Below are positions 39,601-54,312 of a DNA stretch of 64,000 bases, piece after piece. The notes under the pieces are model-generated. The model was not told the origin of the DNA. It searched no databases and worked only from the letters and a program-made list of their open reading frames with translations. Made by a program: the position numbers and the translations under genes. The stretch spans positions 13,953,354 to 14,017,353 of the forward strand of contig NC_045142.1 of NCBI RefSeq assembly GCF_008831285.2, given 5' to 3'. The DNA comes from Nymphaea colorata. Its lineage: Eukaryota > Streptophyta > Magnoliopsida > Nymphaeales > Nymphaeaceae. Each line of letters starts with the position of its first letter. Position 1 is the stretch's first letter.

Positions 39601-41800
39601 AAAGTTAATATATTCTAATTAAATATGTGTGAATCATCAATTGAATCAACTCATTAGATATGTAACTACAAGTTCAACTCATTGGATTAACTGCAATGGA
39701 TCAAACTAATACTTAGATCCCATTTGTATCTATATGAACTTCTAATCGCAATCATTTTAAATTATTCATTTTAGATGCAATAACAAGTGAAACACATTAT
39801 ATTTATTGTGATTGTGCAATTGAATCCATTGAAATCCCATTCATTTTCCTTTAAAATCGTGATTTCAATGTACTAAATTATTCAATATGGATTAACAACG
39901 TCTTATCCACATTCAATTTAATGTGCATGATCAATGAATCAACAAAAATTCCACTATTAGTGATACAAACTTGGGATTTCTTTCCCACAGATCATTCACT
40001 ATTGATGTAACAACAAGTTCAAGTGATTGGATTAACTACAAGGGATCGAACTAATGCATAGGTCCCACTTATATACATATGAACTTGTAATTTGAATCAA
40101 CTAAATCATTCATTATAGATGTAATAACAAGTGAGACACATTAGATTAAATATCGATGAGCAAATCAATACCTTGAATCTCATTAATTTTCTTTAAACTT
40201 GTGAGTACAATCGACAAATCATTCAATGTGAATGCATCAACAAGTTAACCACATTCAATTAAATATGTGTGATCAAATGAATGAATTAAATCTCTCGGGC
40301 ATTGATACGAACTTATGATTTAAATCTCTTAGATCAATCATTAGATATATAACTACATGTTCAACTCATTTGATTAACTGCAAGGGATCAAACTAATGTG
40401 CAGATCCCATTTGTATCCACGTGAACTTGTGATTGCAATCATTTAAATCATTCATTATAGATGCAATAACAAGTGGAACACATCATATTTAGTGTGATTG
40501 AGCAAATGAATCACCTGAATGTCATTCAATTTCATTTAAACATGTGATTTCAATCCACTAAATCATTTAATATGTATTAAAAAAATGTTATACACATTTA
40601 ATTTAATATGTGTGATCAAATCAAGCACTTAAATCCGACTCGTATTGAGGGAACTATGCATTTCAATCCCTTAAATCGTTCGTCATAGATTAACATGAAG
40701 TTAAACTCATTAGATTGGATACAAGGGATCGAACAAAAGCATTGGTCCATTTTGTATCCATATAAACTAGTGATTTTAGTCTTTTAAACCATTCATTGCA
40801 GACTTTATAACAAACGAAACATATTAGATTAACCACAAGAGATCATATGAATGAGTTGAATGTCATTCATTTTCATACAAACTTGTGATTTCAGTCCTCT
40901 AAATCATTCAATGTGAATGCATCAACAAGTTAACCACATTCAATTAAATATGTGTATCAAATGAATCAATTAAATCTCTCGGGCATTGATACGAACTTAT
41001 GATTTAAATCTCTTAGATCAATCATTAGATATATAACTACATGTTCAACTCATTTGATTAACTGCAAGGGATCAAACTAATGTGTCAGATCCATTTGTAT
41101 CCACGTGAACTTGTGATTGCAATCATTAAATCATTCATTATAGATGCAATAACAAGTGGAACACATCATATTTAGTGTGATTGAGCAAATGAATAACCTG
41201 AATGTCATTCAATTTCATTTAAACATGTGATTTCAATCCACTAAATCATTTAATATGTATTAAAAAAATGTTATACACATTTAATTTAATATGTGTGATC
41301 AAATCAAGCACTTAAATCCGACTCGTATTGAGGAACTATGCAATTTCAATCCATTAAATCGTTCGTCATAGATGTAACATGAAGTTAAACTCATTAGATT
41401 GGATACAAGGGATCGAACAAAAGCATTGGTCCATTTTGTATCCATATAAACTAGTGATTTTAGTCTTTTAAACCATTCATTACAGACTTTATAACAAACG
41501 AAACATATTAGATTAACCACAGGAGATCATATGAATGAGTTGAATGTCATTCATTTTCATACAAACTTGTGATTTCAGTCCTCTAAATCATTCAATGTGA
41601 ATGCATGAACAGGTTAACCACGTTCAATTAAATAGGTGTGATCAAATGAATCAATTAAATCTCTCGGGCATTGATACGAACTTATGATTTAAATCTCTTA
41701 GATCAATCATTAGATATATAACTACATGTTCAACTCATTTGATTACTGCAAGGGATCGAACTAATGCGTAGATCACATTTGTATCCACGTGAACTTGTGA
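39601..41800. repeat. HOR unit 14, lacks INV
   Basis: A J of family II (markers ATTAGTGATACAAAC, CTATTGATGTAAC and TGTGAGTACAATC) begins near 39610 with no inverted block before it. Two M modules follow from about 40213 and 40899, then m. It is the first unit entirely of family II, the form that continues to the window end. Confidence 0.78.
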
Positions 41801-44800
41801 TTATATATCTAATGATTGATTTAAGAGATTTAAATCATAAGTTCGTATCAATGCCCGAGAGGTTTAATTCATTCATTTGATCACACATATTTAATTGAAT
41901 GTGGTTAACTTGTTGATGCATTCACATTGAATGATTTGTCGATTGTAATCACAAGTTTAAAAGAAAATTAATGAGATTCAAGTGATTGATTTGCTCATCG
42001 ATATTTAATCTAATGTGTCTCACTTGTTATTGCATCTATAATGAATGATTTAGTTGATTCAAATCACAAGTTCATATGTATATAAGTGGGATCTATGCAT
42101 TAGACTAAATCAGTCAATGTGAATTAACAATAAGTTAACCACTTTCAATTAAATATGTGTGATCCAATGAATCAACTCATTAGATATGTAACTACAAGTT
42201 CAACTCATTGGATTAACTGCAATGGATCAAACTAATACTTAGATCCCATTTGTATCTATATGAACTTCTAATCGCAATCATTTAAATTATTCATTTTAGA
42301 TGTAATAACAAGTGAAACACATTATATTTATTGTGATTGCGCAATTGAATCCATTGAATCCCATTCATTTTCCTTTAAAATCGTGATTTCAATGTACTAA
42401 ATTATTCAATATGGATTAACAACGTCTTATCCACATTCAATTTAATGTGCATGATCAAATGAATCAACAAAATTCCACTATTAGTGATACAAACTTGGGA
42501 TTTCTTTCCCACAGATCATTCACTATTGATGTAACAACAAGTTCAAGTGATTGGATTAACTACAAGGGATCGAACTAATGCATAGGTCCCACTTATATAC
42601 ATATGAACTTGTGATTTGAATCAACTAAATCATTCATTATAGATGTAATAACAAGTGAGACACATTAGATTAAATATCGATGAGCAAATCAATACCTTGA
42701 ATCTCATTAATTTTCTTTAAACTTGTGAGTACAATCGACAAATCATTCAATGTGAACGCATCAACAAGTTAACCACATTCAATTAAATATGTGTGATCAA
42801 ATGAATGAATTAAATCTCTCGGGCATTGATACGAACTTATGATTTAAATCTCTTAGATCAATCATTAGATATATAACTACATGTTCAACTCATTTGATTA
42901 ACTGCAAGGGATCAAACTAATGTGCAGATCCCATTTGTATCCACGTGAACTTGTGATTGCAATCATTTAAATCATTCATTATAATGCAATAACAAGTGGA
43001 AACATCATATTTAGTGTGATTGAGCAAATGAATAACCTGAATGTCATTCAATTTCATTTAAACATGTGATTTCAATCCACTAAATCATTTAATATGTATT
43101 AAAAAATGTTATACACATTTAATTTAATATGTGTGATCAAATCAAGCACTTAAATCCGACTCGTATTGAGGGAACTATGCGATTTCAATCCCTTAAATCG
43201 TTCGTCATAGATGTAACATAAAGTTAAACTCATTAGATTGGATACAAGGGATCGAACAAAAGCATTGGTCCATTTTGTATCCATATAAACTAGTGATTTT
43301 AGTCTTTTAAACCATTCATTGCAGACTTTATAACAAACGAAACATATTAGATTAACCACAAGAGATCATATGAATGAGTTGAATGTCATTCATTTTCATA
43401 CAAACTTGTGATTTCAGTCCTCTAAATCATTCAATGTGAATGCATCGACAAGATAACCACGTTCAATTAAATATGTGATCAAATGAATGAATTAAATTCT
43501 CGGGCATGATACGAACTTATGATTTAAATCTCTTAGATCAATCATTAGATATATAACTACATGTTCAACTCATTTGATTAACTGCAAGGATCAAACTAAT
43601 GTGCAGATCCATTTGTATCCACGTGAACTTGTGATTGCAATCATTTAAATCATTCATTATAGATGCAATAACAAGTGGAACACATCATATTTAGTTGATT
43701 GAGCAAATGAATAACCTGAATGTCATTCAATTTCATTTAAACATGTGATTTCAATCCACTAAATCATTTAATATGTATTAAAAAAATGTTATACACATTT
43801 CATTTAATATGTGTGATCAAATCAAGCACTTAAATCCGACTCGTATTGAGGAACTATGCAATTTCAATCCCTTAAATCGTTGTCATAGATGTAACATGAA
43901 GTTAAACTCATTAGATTGGATACAAGGGATGAACAAAAGCATTGGTCCATTTTGTATCCATATAAACTAGTGATTTTAGTCTTTTAAACCATTCATTGCA
44001 GACTTTATAACAAACGAAACATATTAGATTAACCACAGAGATCATATGAATGAGTTGAATGTCATTCATTTTCATACAAACTTGTGATTTCAGTCCTCTA
44101 AATCATTCAATGTGAATGCATGACAGTTACCACGTTCAATTAAATATGTGATCAAATGAATAATTAAATCTCTCGGGCATTGATACGAACTTATGATTTA
44201 AATCTCTTAGATCAATCATTAGATATATAACTACATGTTCAACTCATTTGATTAACTGCAAGGGATCAAACTAATGTGTAGATCCATTTGTATCCACGTG
44301 AACTTGTGATTGCAATCATTTAAATCATTCATTATAGATGCAATAACAAGTGGAACACATCATATTTAGTGTGATTGAGCAAATGAATAACCTGAATGTC
44401 ATTCAATTTCATTTAAACATGTGATTTCAATCCACTAAATCATTTAATATGTATTAAAAAAATGTTATACACATTTATTTAATATGTGTGATCAAATCAA
44501 GCACTTAAATCCGACTCGTATTGAGGAACTATGCAATTTCAATCCTTAAATCGTTCGTCATAGATGTAACATGAAGTTAAACTCATTAGATTGGATACAA
44601 GGATCGAACAAAAGCATTGGTCCATTTTGTATCATATAAACTAGTGATTTTAGTCTTTTAAACCATTCATTGCAGACTTTATAACAAACGAAACATATTA
44701 GATTAACCACAGAGATCATATGAATGAGTTGAATGTCATTCATTTTCATACAAACTTGTGATTTCAGTCCTCTAAATCATTCAATGTGAATGCATCAACA

Positions 44801-44990
44801 GGTTAACCACATTCAATTAAATATGTGTGATCAAATGAATCAATTAAATCTCTCGGGCATTGATACGAACTTATGATTTAAATCTCTTAGATCAATCATT
44901 AGATATATAACTACATGTTCAACTCATTTGATTACCTGCAAGGGATCGAACTAATGCGTAGATCACATTTGTATCCACGTGAACTTGTGA
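41801..44990. repeat. HOR unit 15 (3190 bp, three M)
   Basis: INV is 41801-42103. M modules have their CTCTCGGG landmarks near 42815, 43497 and 44178, with m at 44848. The second and third M share the markers ACGTTCAATTAAATATGTGATC (two bases shorter than ATGTGTGATC) and several one-base losses, so one looks copied from the other. Confidence 0.86.
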
Positions 44991-47517
44991 TTATATATCT
45001 AATGATTGATTTAAGAGATTTAAATCATAAGTTCGTATCAATGCCCGAGAGGTTTAATTCATTCATTTGATCACACATATTTAATTGAATGTGGTTAACT
45101 TGTTGATGCATTCACATTGAATGATTTGTCGATTGTAATCACAAGTTTAAAAGAAAATTAATGAGATTCAAGTGATTGATTTGCTCATCGATATTTAATC
45201 TAATGTGTCTCACTTGTTATTACATCTATAATGAATGATTTAGTTGATTCAAATCACAAGTTCATATGTATATAAGTGGGATCTATGCATTAGACTAAAT
45301 CAGTCAATGTGAATGTAACAATAAGTTAACCACTTTCAATTAAATATGTGTGATCCAATGAATCAACTCATTAGATATGTAACTACAAGTTCAACTCATT
45401 GGATTAACTGCAATGGATCAAACTAATACTTAGATCCCATTTGTATCTATATGAACTTCTAATCGCAATCATTTAAATTATTCATTTTAGATGTAATAAC
45501 AAGTGAAACACATTATATTTATTGTGATTGCGCAATTGAATCACTTGAATCCCATTCATTTTCCTTTAAAATCGTGATTTCAATGTACTAAATTATTCAA
45601 TATGGATTAACAACGTCTTATCCACATTCAATTTAATGTGCATGATCAAATGAATCAACAAAATTCCACTATTAGTGATACAAACTTGGGATTTCTTTCC
45701 CACAGATCATTCACTATTGATGTAACAACAAGTTCAAGTGATTGGATTAACTACAAGGGATCGAACTAATGCATAGGTCCCACTTATATACATATGAACT
45801 TGTGATTTGAATCAACTAAATCATTCATTATAGATGTAATAACAAGTGAGACACATTAGATTAAATATCGATGAGCAAATCAATACCTTGAATCTCATTA
45901 ATTTTCTTTAAACTTGTGAGTACAATCGACAAATCATTCAATGTGAATGCATCAACAAGTTAACCACATTCAATTAAATATGTGTGATCAAATGAATGAA
46001 TTAAATCTCTCGGGCATTGATACGAACTTATGATTTAAATCTCTTAGATCAATCATTAGATATATAACTACATGTTCAACTCATTTGATTAACTGCAAGG
46101 GATCAAACTAATGTGCAGATCCCATTTGTATCCACGTGAACTTGTGATTGCAATCATTTAAATCATTCATTATACATGCAATAACAAGTGGAACACATCA
46201 TATTTAGTGTGATTGAGCAAATGAATAACCTGAATGTCATGCAATTTCATTTAAACATGTGATTTCAATCCACTAAATCATTTAATATGTATTAAAAAAT
46301 GTTATACACATTTAATTTAATATGTGTGATCAAATCAAGCACTTAAATCCGACTCGTATTGAGGATACTATGCGATTTCAATCCCTTAAATCGTTCGTCA
46401 TAGATGTAACATGAAGTTAAACTCATTAGATTGGATACAAGGGATCGAACAAAAGCATTGGTCCATTTTGTATCCATATAAACTAGTGATTTTAGTCTTT
46501 TAAACCATTCATTGCAGACTTTATAACAAACGAAACATATTAGATTAACCACAAGAGATCATATGAATGAGTTGAATGTCATTCATTTTCATACAAACTT
46601 GTGATTTCAGTCCTCTAAATCATTCAATGTGAATGCATCGACAAGATAACCACGTTCAATTAAATATGTGATCAAATGAATGAATTAAATCTCTCGTGCA
46701 TTGATACGAACTTATGATTTAAATCTCTTATATCAATCATTAGATATATAACTACATGTTCAACTCATTTGATTAACTGCAAGGGATCAAACTAATGTGC
46801 AGATCCCATTTGTATCCACGTGAACTTGTGATTGCAATCATTTAAATCATTCATTATAGATGCAATAACAAGTGGAACACATCATATTTAGTGTGATTGA
46901 GCAAATGAATAACCTGAATGTCATTCAATTTCATTTAAACATGTGATTTCAATCCACTAAATCATTTAATATGTATTAAAAAAATGTTATACACATTTCA
47001 TTTAATATGTGTGATCAAATCAAGCACTTAAATCCGACTCGTATTGAGGGAACTATGCAATTTCAATCCCTTAAATCGTTCGTCATAGATGTAACATGAA
47101 GTTAAACTCATTAGATTGGATACAAGGATCGAACAAAAGCATTGGTCCATTTTGTATGCATATAAACTAGTGATTTTAGTCTTTTAAACCATTCATTGCA
47201 GACTTTATAACAAACGAAACATATTAGATTAACCACAGGAGATCATATGAATGAGTTGAATGTCATTCATTTTCATACAAACTTGTGATTTCAGTCCTCT
47301 AAATCATTCAATGTGAATGCATCAACAGGTTAACCACGTTCAATTAAATAGGTGTGATCAAATGAATCAATTAAATCTCTCGGGCATTGATACGAACTTA
47401 TGATTTAAATCTCTTAGATCAATCATTAGATATATAACTACATGTTCAACTTATTTGATTAACTGCAAGGGATCGAACTAATGCGTAGATCACATTTGTA
47501 TCCACGTGAACTTGTGA
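44991..47517. repeat. HOR unit 16 (2527 bp, two M)
   Basis: INV is 44991-45293, J is of family II, and M modules begin near 45933 and 46613. The first M carries GAGGATACTATGCG in place of GAGGGAACTATGCG, a marker that reappears in unit 17. That links the two as recent relatives. Confidence 0.87.
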
Positions 47518-49994
47518 TTATATATCTAATGATTGATTTAAGAGATTTAAATCATAAGTTCGTATCAATGCCCGAGAGGTTTAATTCATTCATTTGATCA
47601 CACATATTTAATTGAATGTGGTTAACTTGTTGATGCATTCACATTGAATGATTTGTCGATTGTAATCACAAGTTTAAAAGAAAATTAATGAGATTCAAGT
47701 GATTGATTTGCTCATCGATATTTAATCTAATGTGTCTCACTTGTTATTACATCTATAATGAATGATTTAGTTGATTCAAATCACAAGTTCATATGTATAT
47801 AAGTGGGATCTATGCATTAGACTAAATCAGTCAATGTGAATGTAACAATAAGTTAACCACTTTCAATTAAATATGTGTGATCCAATGAATCAACTCATTA
47901 GATATGTAACTACAAGTTCAACTCATTGGATTAACTGCAATGGATCAAACTAATACTTAGATCCCATTTGTATCTATATGAACTTCTAATCGCAATCATT
48001 TAAATTATTCATTTTAGATGTAATAACAAGTGAAACACATTATATTTATTGTGATTGCGCAATTGAATCACTTGAATCCCATTCATTTTCCTTTAAAATC
48101 GTGATTTCAATGTACTAAATTATTCAATATGGATTAACAACGTCTTATCCACATTCAATTTAATGTGCATGATCAAATGAATCAACAAAATTCCACTATT
48201 AGTGATACAAACTTGGGATTTCTTTCCCACAGATCATTCACTATTGATGTAACAACAAGTTCAAGTGATTGGATTAACTACAAGGGATCGAACTATAACT
48301 AATAATCATATATAGAATGTAAAAAAATAAAAAGTGAACACATTAGATAATATCGATGAGCAAATCAATACTGAATCTCATTAATTTTCTTTAAACTTGT
48401 GATACAATCGACAAATCATTCAATGTGAATGCATCAACAAGTTAACCACATTCAATTAAATATGTGTGATCAAATGAATGAATTAAATCTCTCGGGCATT
48501 GATACGAACTTATGATTTAAATCTCTTAGATCAATCATTAGATATATAACTACATGTTCAACTCATTTGATTAACTGCAAGGGATCAAACTAATGTGCAG
48601 ATCCCATTTGTATCCACGTGAACTTGTGATTGCAATCATTTAAATCATTCATTATAGATGCAATAACAAGTGGAACACATCATATTTAGTGTGATTGAGC
48701 AAATGAATAACCTGAATGTCATGCAATTTCATTTAAACATGTGATTTCAATCCACTAAATCATTTAATATGTATTAAAAAAATGTTATACACATTTAATT
48801 TAATATGTGTGATCAAATCAAGCATTAAATCCGACTCGTATTGAGGATACTATGCGATTTCAATCCCTTAAATCGTTCGTCATAGATGTAACATGAAGTT
48901 AAACTCATTAGATTGGATACAAGGGATCGAACAAAAGCATTGGTCCATTTTGTATCCATATAAACTAGTGATTTTAGTCTTTTAAACCATTCATTGCAGA
49001 CTTTATAACAAACGAAACATATTAGATTAACCACAGAGATCATATGAATGAGTTGAATGTCATTCATTTTCATACAAACTTGTGATTTCAGTCCTCTAAA
49101 TCATTCAATGTGAATGCATCGACAAGTAACCACGTTCAATTAAATATGTGATCAAATGAATGAATTAAATCTCTCGGGCATTGATACGAACTTATGATTT
49201 AAATCTCTTAGATCAATCATTAGATATATAACTACATGTTCAACTCATTTGATTAACTGCAAGGGATCAAACTAATGTGTAGATCCCATTTGTATCCACG
49301 TGAACTTGTGATTGCAATCATTTAAATCATTCATTATAGATGCAATAACAAGTGGAACACATCATATTTAGTGTGATTGAGCAAATGAATAACCTGAATG
49401 TCATTCAATTTCATTTAAACATGTGATTTCAATCCACTAAATCATTTAATATGTATTAAAAAAATGTTATACACATTTAATTAATATGTGTGATCAAATC
49501 AAGCACTTAAATCCGACTCGTATTGAGGGAACTATGCAATTTCAATCCATTAAATCGTTCGTCATAGATGTAACATGAAGTTAAACTCATTAGATTGGAT
49601 ACAAGGATCGAACAAAAGCATTGGTCCATTTTGTATGCATATAAACTAGTGATTTTAGTCTTTTAAACCATTCATTGCAGACTTTATAACAAACGAAACA
49701 TATTAGATTAACCACAGGAGATCATATGAATGAGTTGAATGTCATTCATTTTCATACAAACTTGTGATTTCAGTCCTCTAAATCATTCAATGTGAATGCA
49801 TCAACAGTTAACCACATTCAATTAAATATGTGTGATCAAATGAATCAATTAAATCTCTCGGGCATTGATACGAACTTATGATTTAAATATCTTAGATCAA
49901 TCATTAGATATATAACTACATGTTCAACTCATTTGATTACTGCAAGGGATCGAACTAATGCGTAGATCACATTTGTATCCACGTGAACTTGTGA
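47518..49994. repeat. HOR unit 17 (2477 bp, two M) with damaged J
   Basis: INV is 47518-47820. J is disturbed at about 48290-48410, where the normal text is replaced by a shorter, A-rich run that aligns poorly, accounting for the missing 45-50 bp. The M modules that follow (near 48410 and 49091) are ordinary. Confidence 0.83.
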
Positions 49995-52511
49995 TTATAT
50001 ATCTAATGATTGATTTAAGAGATTTAAATCATAAGTTCGTATCAATGCCCGAGAGGTTTAATTCATTCATTTGATCACACATATTTAATTGAATGTGGTT
50101 AACTTGTTGATGCATTCACATTGAATGATTTGTCGATTGTAATCACAAGTTTAAAAGAAAATTAATGAGATTCAAGTGATTGATTTGCTCATCGATATTT
50201 AATCTAATGTGTCTCACTTGTTATTACATCTATAATGAATGATTTAGTTGATTCAAATCACAAGTTCATATGTATATAAGTGGGATCTATGCATTAGACT
50301 AAATCAGTCAATGTGAATGTAACAATAAGTTAACCACTTTCAATTAAATATGTGTGATCCAATGAATCACTCATTAGATATGTAACTACAAGTTCAACTC
50401 ATTGGATTAACTGCAATGGATCAAACTAATACTTAGATCCCATTTGTATCTATATGAACTTCTAATCGCAATCATTTAAATTATTCATTTTAGATGTAAT
50501 AACAAGTGAAACACATTATATTTATTGTGATTGCGCAATTGAATCACTTGAATCCCATTCATTTTCCTTTAAAATCGTGATTTCAATGTACTAAATTATT
50601 CAATATGGATTAACAACGTCTTATCCACATTCAATTTAATGTGCATGATCAAATGAATCAACAAAATTCCACTATTAGTGATACAAACTTGGGATTTCTT
50701 TCCCACAGATCATTCACTATTGATGTAACAACAAGTTCAAGTGATTGGATTAACTACAAGGGATCGAACTAATGCATAGGTCCCACTTATATACATATGA
50801 ACTTGTGATTTGAATCAACTAAATCATTCATTATAGATGTAATAACAAGTGAGAACATTAGATTAAATATCGATGAGCAAATCAATACCTTGAATCTCAT
50901 TAATTTTCTTTAAACTTGTGAGTACAATCGACAAATCATTCAATGTGAATGCATCAACAAGTTAACCACATTCAATTAAATATGTGTGATCAAATGAATG
51001 AATTAAATCTCTCGGGCATTGATACGAACTTATGATTTAAATCTCTTAGATCAATCATTAGATATATAATACATGTTCAACTCATTTGATTAACTGCAAG
51101 GGATCAAACTAATGTGCAGATCCCATTTGTATCCACGTGAACTTGTGATTGCAATCATTTAAATCATTCATTTAGATGCAATAACAAGTGGAACACATCA
51201 TATTTAGTGTGATTGAGCAAATGAATAACCTGAATGTCATGCAATTTCATTTAAACATGTGATTTCAATCCACTAAATCATTTAATATGTATTAAAAAAA
51301 TGTTATACACATTTAATTTAATATGTGTGATCAAATCAAGCACTTAAATCCGACTCGTATTGAGGGAACTATGCATTTCAATCCCTTAAATCGTTCGTCA
51401 TAGATGTAACATGAAGTTAAACTCATTAGATTGGATACAAGGGATCGAACAAAAGCATTGGTCCATTTTGTATCCATATAAACTAGTGATTTTAGTCTTT
51501 TAAACCATTCATTGCAGACTTTATAACAAACGAAACATATTAGATTAACCACAGAGATCATATGAATGAGTTGAATGTCATTCATTTTCATACAAACTTG
51601 TGATTTCAGTCCTCTAAATCATTCAATGTGAATGCATCAACAAGTTAACCACATTCAATTAAATATGTGTGATCAAATGAATGAATTAAATCTCTCGGGC
51701 ATTGATACGAACTTATGATTTAAATATCTTAGATCAATCATTAGATATATAACTACATGTTCAACTCATTTGATTAACTGCAAGGGATCAAACTAATGGT
51801 AGATCCATTTGTATCCACTTGAACTTGTGATTGCAATCATTTAAATCATTCATTATAGATGCAATAACAAGTGGAACACATCATATTTAGTGTGATTGAG
51901 CAAATGAATAACCTGAATGTCATTCAATTTCATTTAAACATGTGATTTCAATCCACTAAATCATTTAATATGTATTAAAAAAATGTTATACACATTTAAT
52001 TAATATGTGTGATCAAATCAAGCACTTAAATCCGACTCGTATTGAGGGAACTATGCAATTTCAATCCTTAAATCGTTCGTCATAGATGTAACATGAAGTT
52101 AAATCATTAGATTGGATACAAGGATCGAACAAAAGCATTGGTCCATTTTGTATGCATATAAACTAGTGATTTTAGTCTTTTAAACATTCATTGCAGACTT
52201 TATAACAAACGAAACATATTAGATTAACCACAGGAGATCATATGAATGAGTTGAATGTCATTCATTTTCATACAAACTTGTGATTTCAGTCCTCTAAATC
52301 ATTCAATGTGAATGCATCAATAAGTTAACCACATTCAATTAAATATGTGTGATCAAATGAATCAATTAAATCTCTCGGCATTGATACGAACTTATGATTT
52401 AAATATCTTAGATCAATCATTAGATATATAACTACATGTTCAACTCATTTGATTAACTGCAAGTGATCGAACTAATGCGTAGATCACATTTGTATCCACG
52501 TGAACTTGTGA
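49995..52511. repeat. HOR unit 18 (2517 bp, two M)
   Basis: INV is 49995-50297. M modules begin near 50933 and 51620, and m near 52295. A TTTAAATATCTTAG variant (instead of TTTAAATCTCTTAG) appears in the second M and in m and is carried into the next units. Confidence 0.87.
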
Positions 52512-54312
52512 TTATATATCTAATGATTGATTTAAGAGATTTAAATCATAATTCGTATCAATGCCGAGGTTTTTCATTCATTGATCACATATTTATTGAA
52601 TGTGGTTAATTGTTGATGCATTCACATTGATGATTTGTCGATTGTATCACAGTTTAAAAGAAATTAATGAATTCAAGTGATTGATTTGCTCATCGATATT
52701 TTCTAATGTGTCTCACTTGTTATTACATCTATAATGAATGATTTAGTTGATTCAATCACAGTTCATATGTATATAAGTGGATCTATGCATTAGACTAAAT
52801 CATCAATGGAATGTAACAATAAGTTAAACTTCAATTAATATGTGTGATCAATGAATCACCTCATTAGATATGTATACAAGTTCAACTCATTGGATTAACT
52901 GCAATGGATCAAACTAATACTTAGATCCCATTTGTATCTATATGAACTTCTAATCGCAATCATTTAAATTATTCATTTTAGATGTAATAACAAGTGAAAC
53001 ACATTATATTTATTGTGATTGCGCAATTGAATCATTGAATCCCATTCATTTTCCTTTAAAATCGTGATTTCAATGTACTAAATTATTCAATATGGATTAA
53101 CACGTCTTATCCACATTCAATTTAATGTGCATGATCAAATGAATCAACAAAATTCCACTGTTATGATACAAACTTGGATTCTTTCCACAGATCATTCACT
53201 ATTGATGTAACAACAAGTTCAAGTGATTGGATTAACTACAAGGGATCGACTAATGCATAGGTCCCACTTATATAATATGAACTTGTGATTTGAATCAACT
53301 AAATCATTCATTATAGATGTAATAACAAGTGAGACATTAGATTAAATATCGATGAGCAAATCAATACCTTGAATCTCATTAATTTCTTTAACTTGTGAGT
53401 ACAATCGACAAATCATTCAATGTGAATGCATCAACAAGTTAACCACATTCAATTAAATATATGTGATCAAATGAATGAATTAAATCTCTCGGGCATTGAT
53501 ACGAACTTATGATTTAAATCTCTTAGATCAATCATTAGATATATAATTACATGTTCAACTCATTTGATTAACTGCAAGGGATCAAACTAATGTGCACATC
53601 CCATTTGTATCCACGTGAACTTGAGATTGCAATCATTTAAATCATTCATTTTAGATGCAATAACAAGTGGAACACATCATATTTAGTGTGATTGAGCAAA
53701 TGAATAACCTGAATGTCATGCAATTTCATTTAAACATGTGATTTAATCCACTAAATCATTTAATATGTATTAAAAAAATGTTATACACATTTAATTTAAT
53801 ATGTGTGATCAAATCAAGCACTTAAATCCGACTCGTATTGAGGGAACTATGTCATTTCAATCCCTTAAATCGTTCGTCATAGATGTAACATGAAGTTAAA
53901 CTCATTAGATTGGATACAAGGGATCCAACAAAAGCATTGGTCCATTTTGTATCCATATAAACTAGTGATTTTAGTCTTTTAAACCATTCATTGCAGACTT
54001 TATAACAAACGAAACATATTAGATTAACCACAGGAGATCATATGAATGAGTTGAATGTCATTCATTTTCATACAAACTTGTGATTTCAGTCCTCTAAATC
54101 ATTCAATGTGAATGCATCAACAAGTTAACCACATTCAATTAAATATGTGTGATCAAATGAATCAATTAAATCTCTCGGGCATTGATACGAACTTATGATT
54201 TAAATATCTTAGATCAATCATTAGATATATAACTACATGTTCAACTCATTTGATTACCTGCAAGGGATCGAACTAATGCGTAGATCACATTTGTATCCAC
54301 TTGAACTTGTGA
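52512..54312. repeat. HOR unit 19 (1801 bp, one M) with noisy INV and J
   Basis: INV 52512-52793 is about 20 bp short through many separate single-base losses. J has more of the same up to about 53400, while M (from about 53411) and m are clean. Confidence 0.84.
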
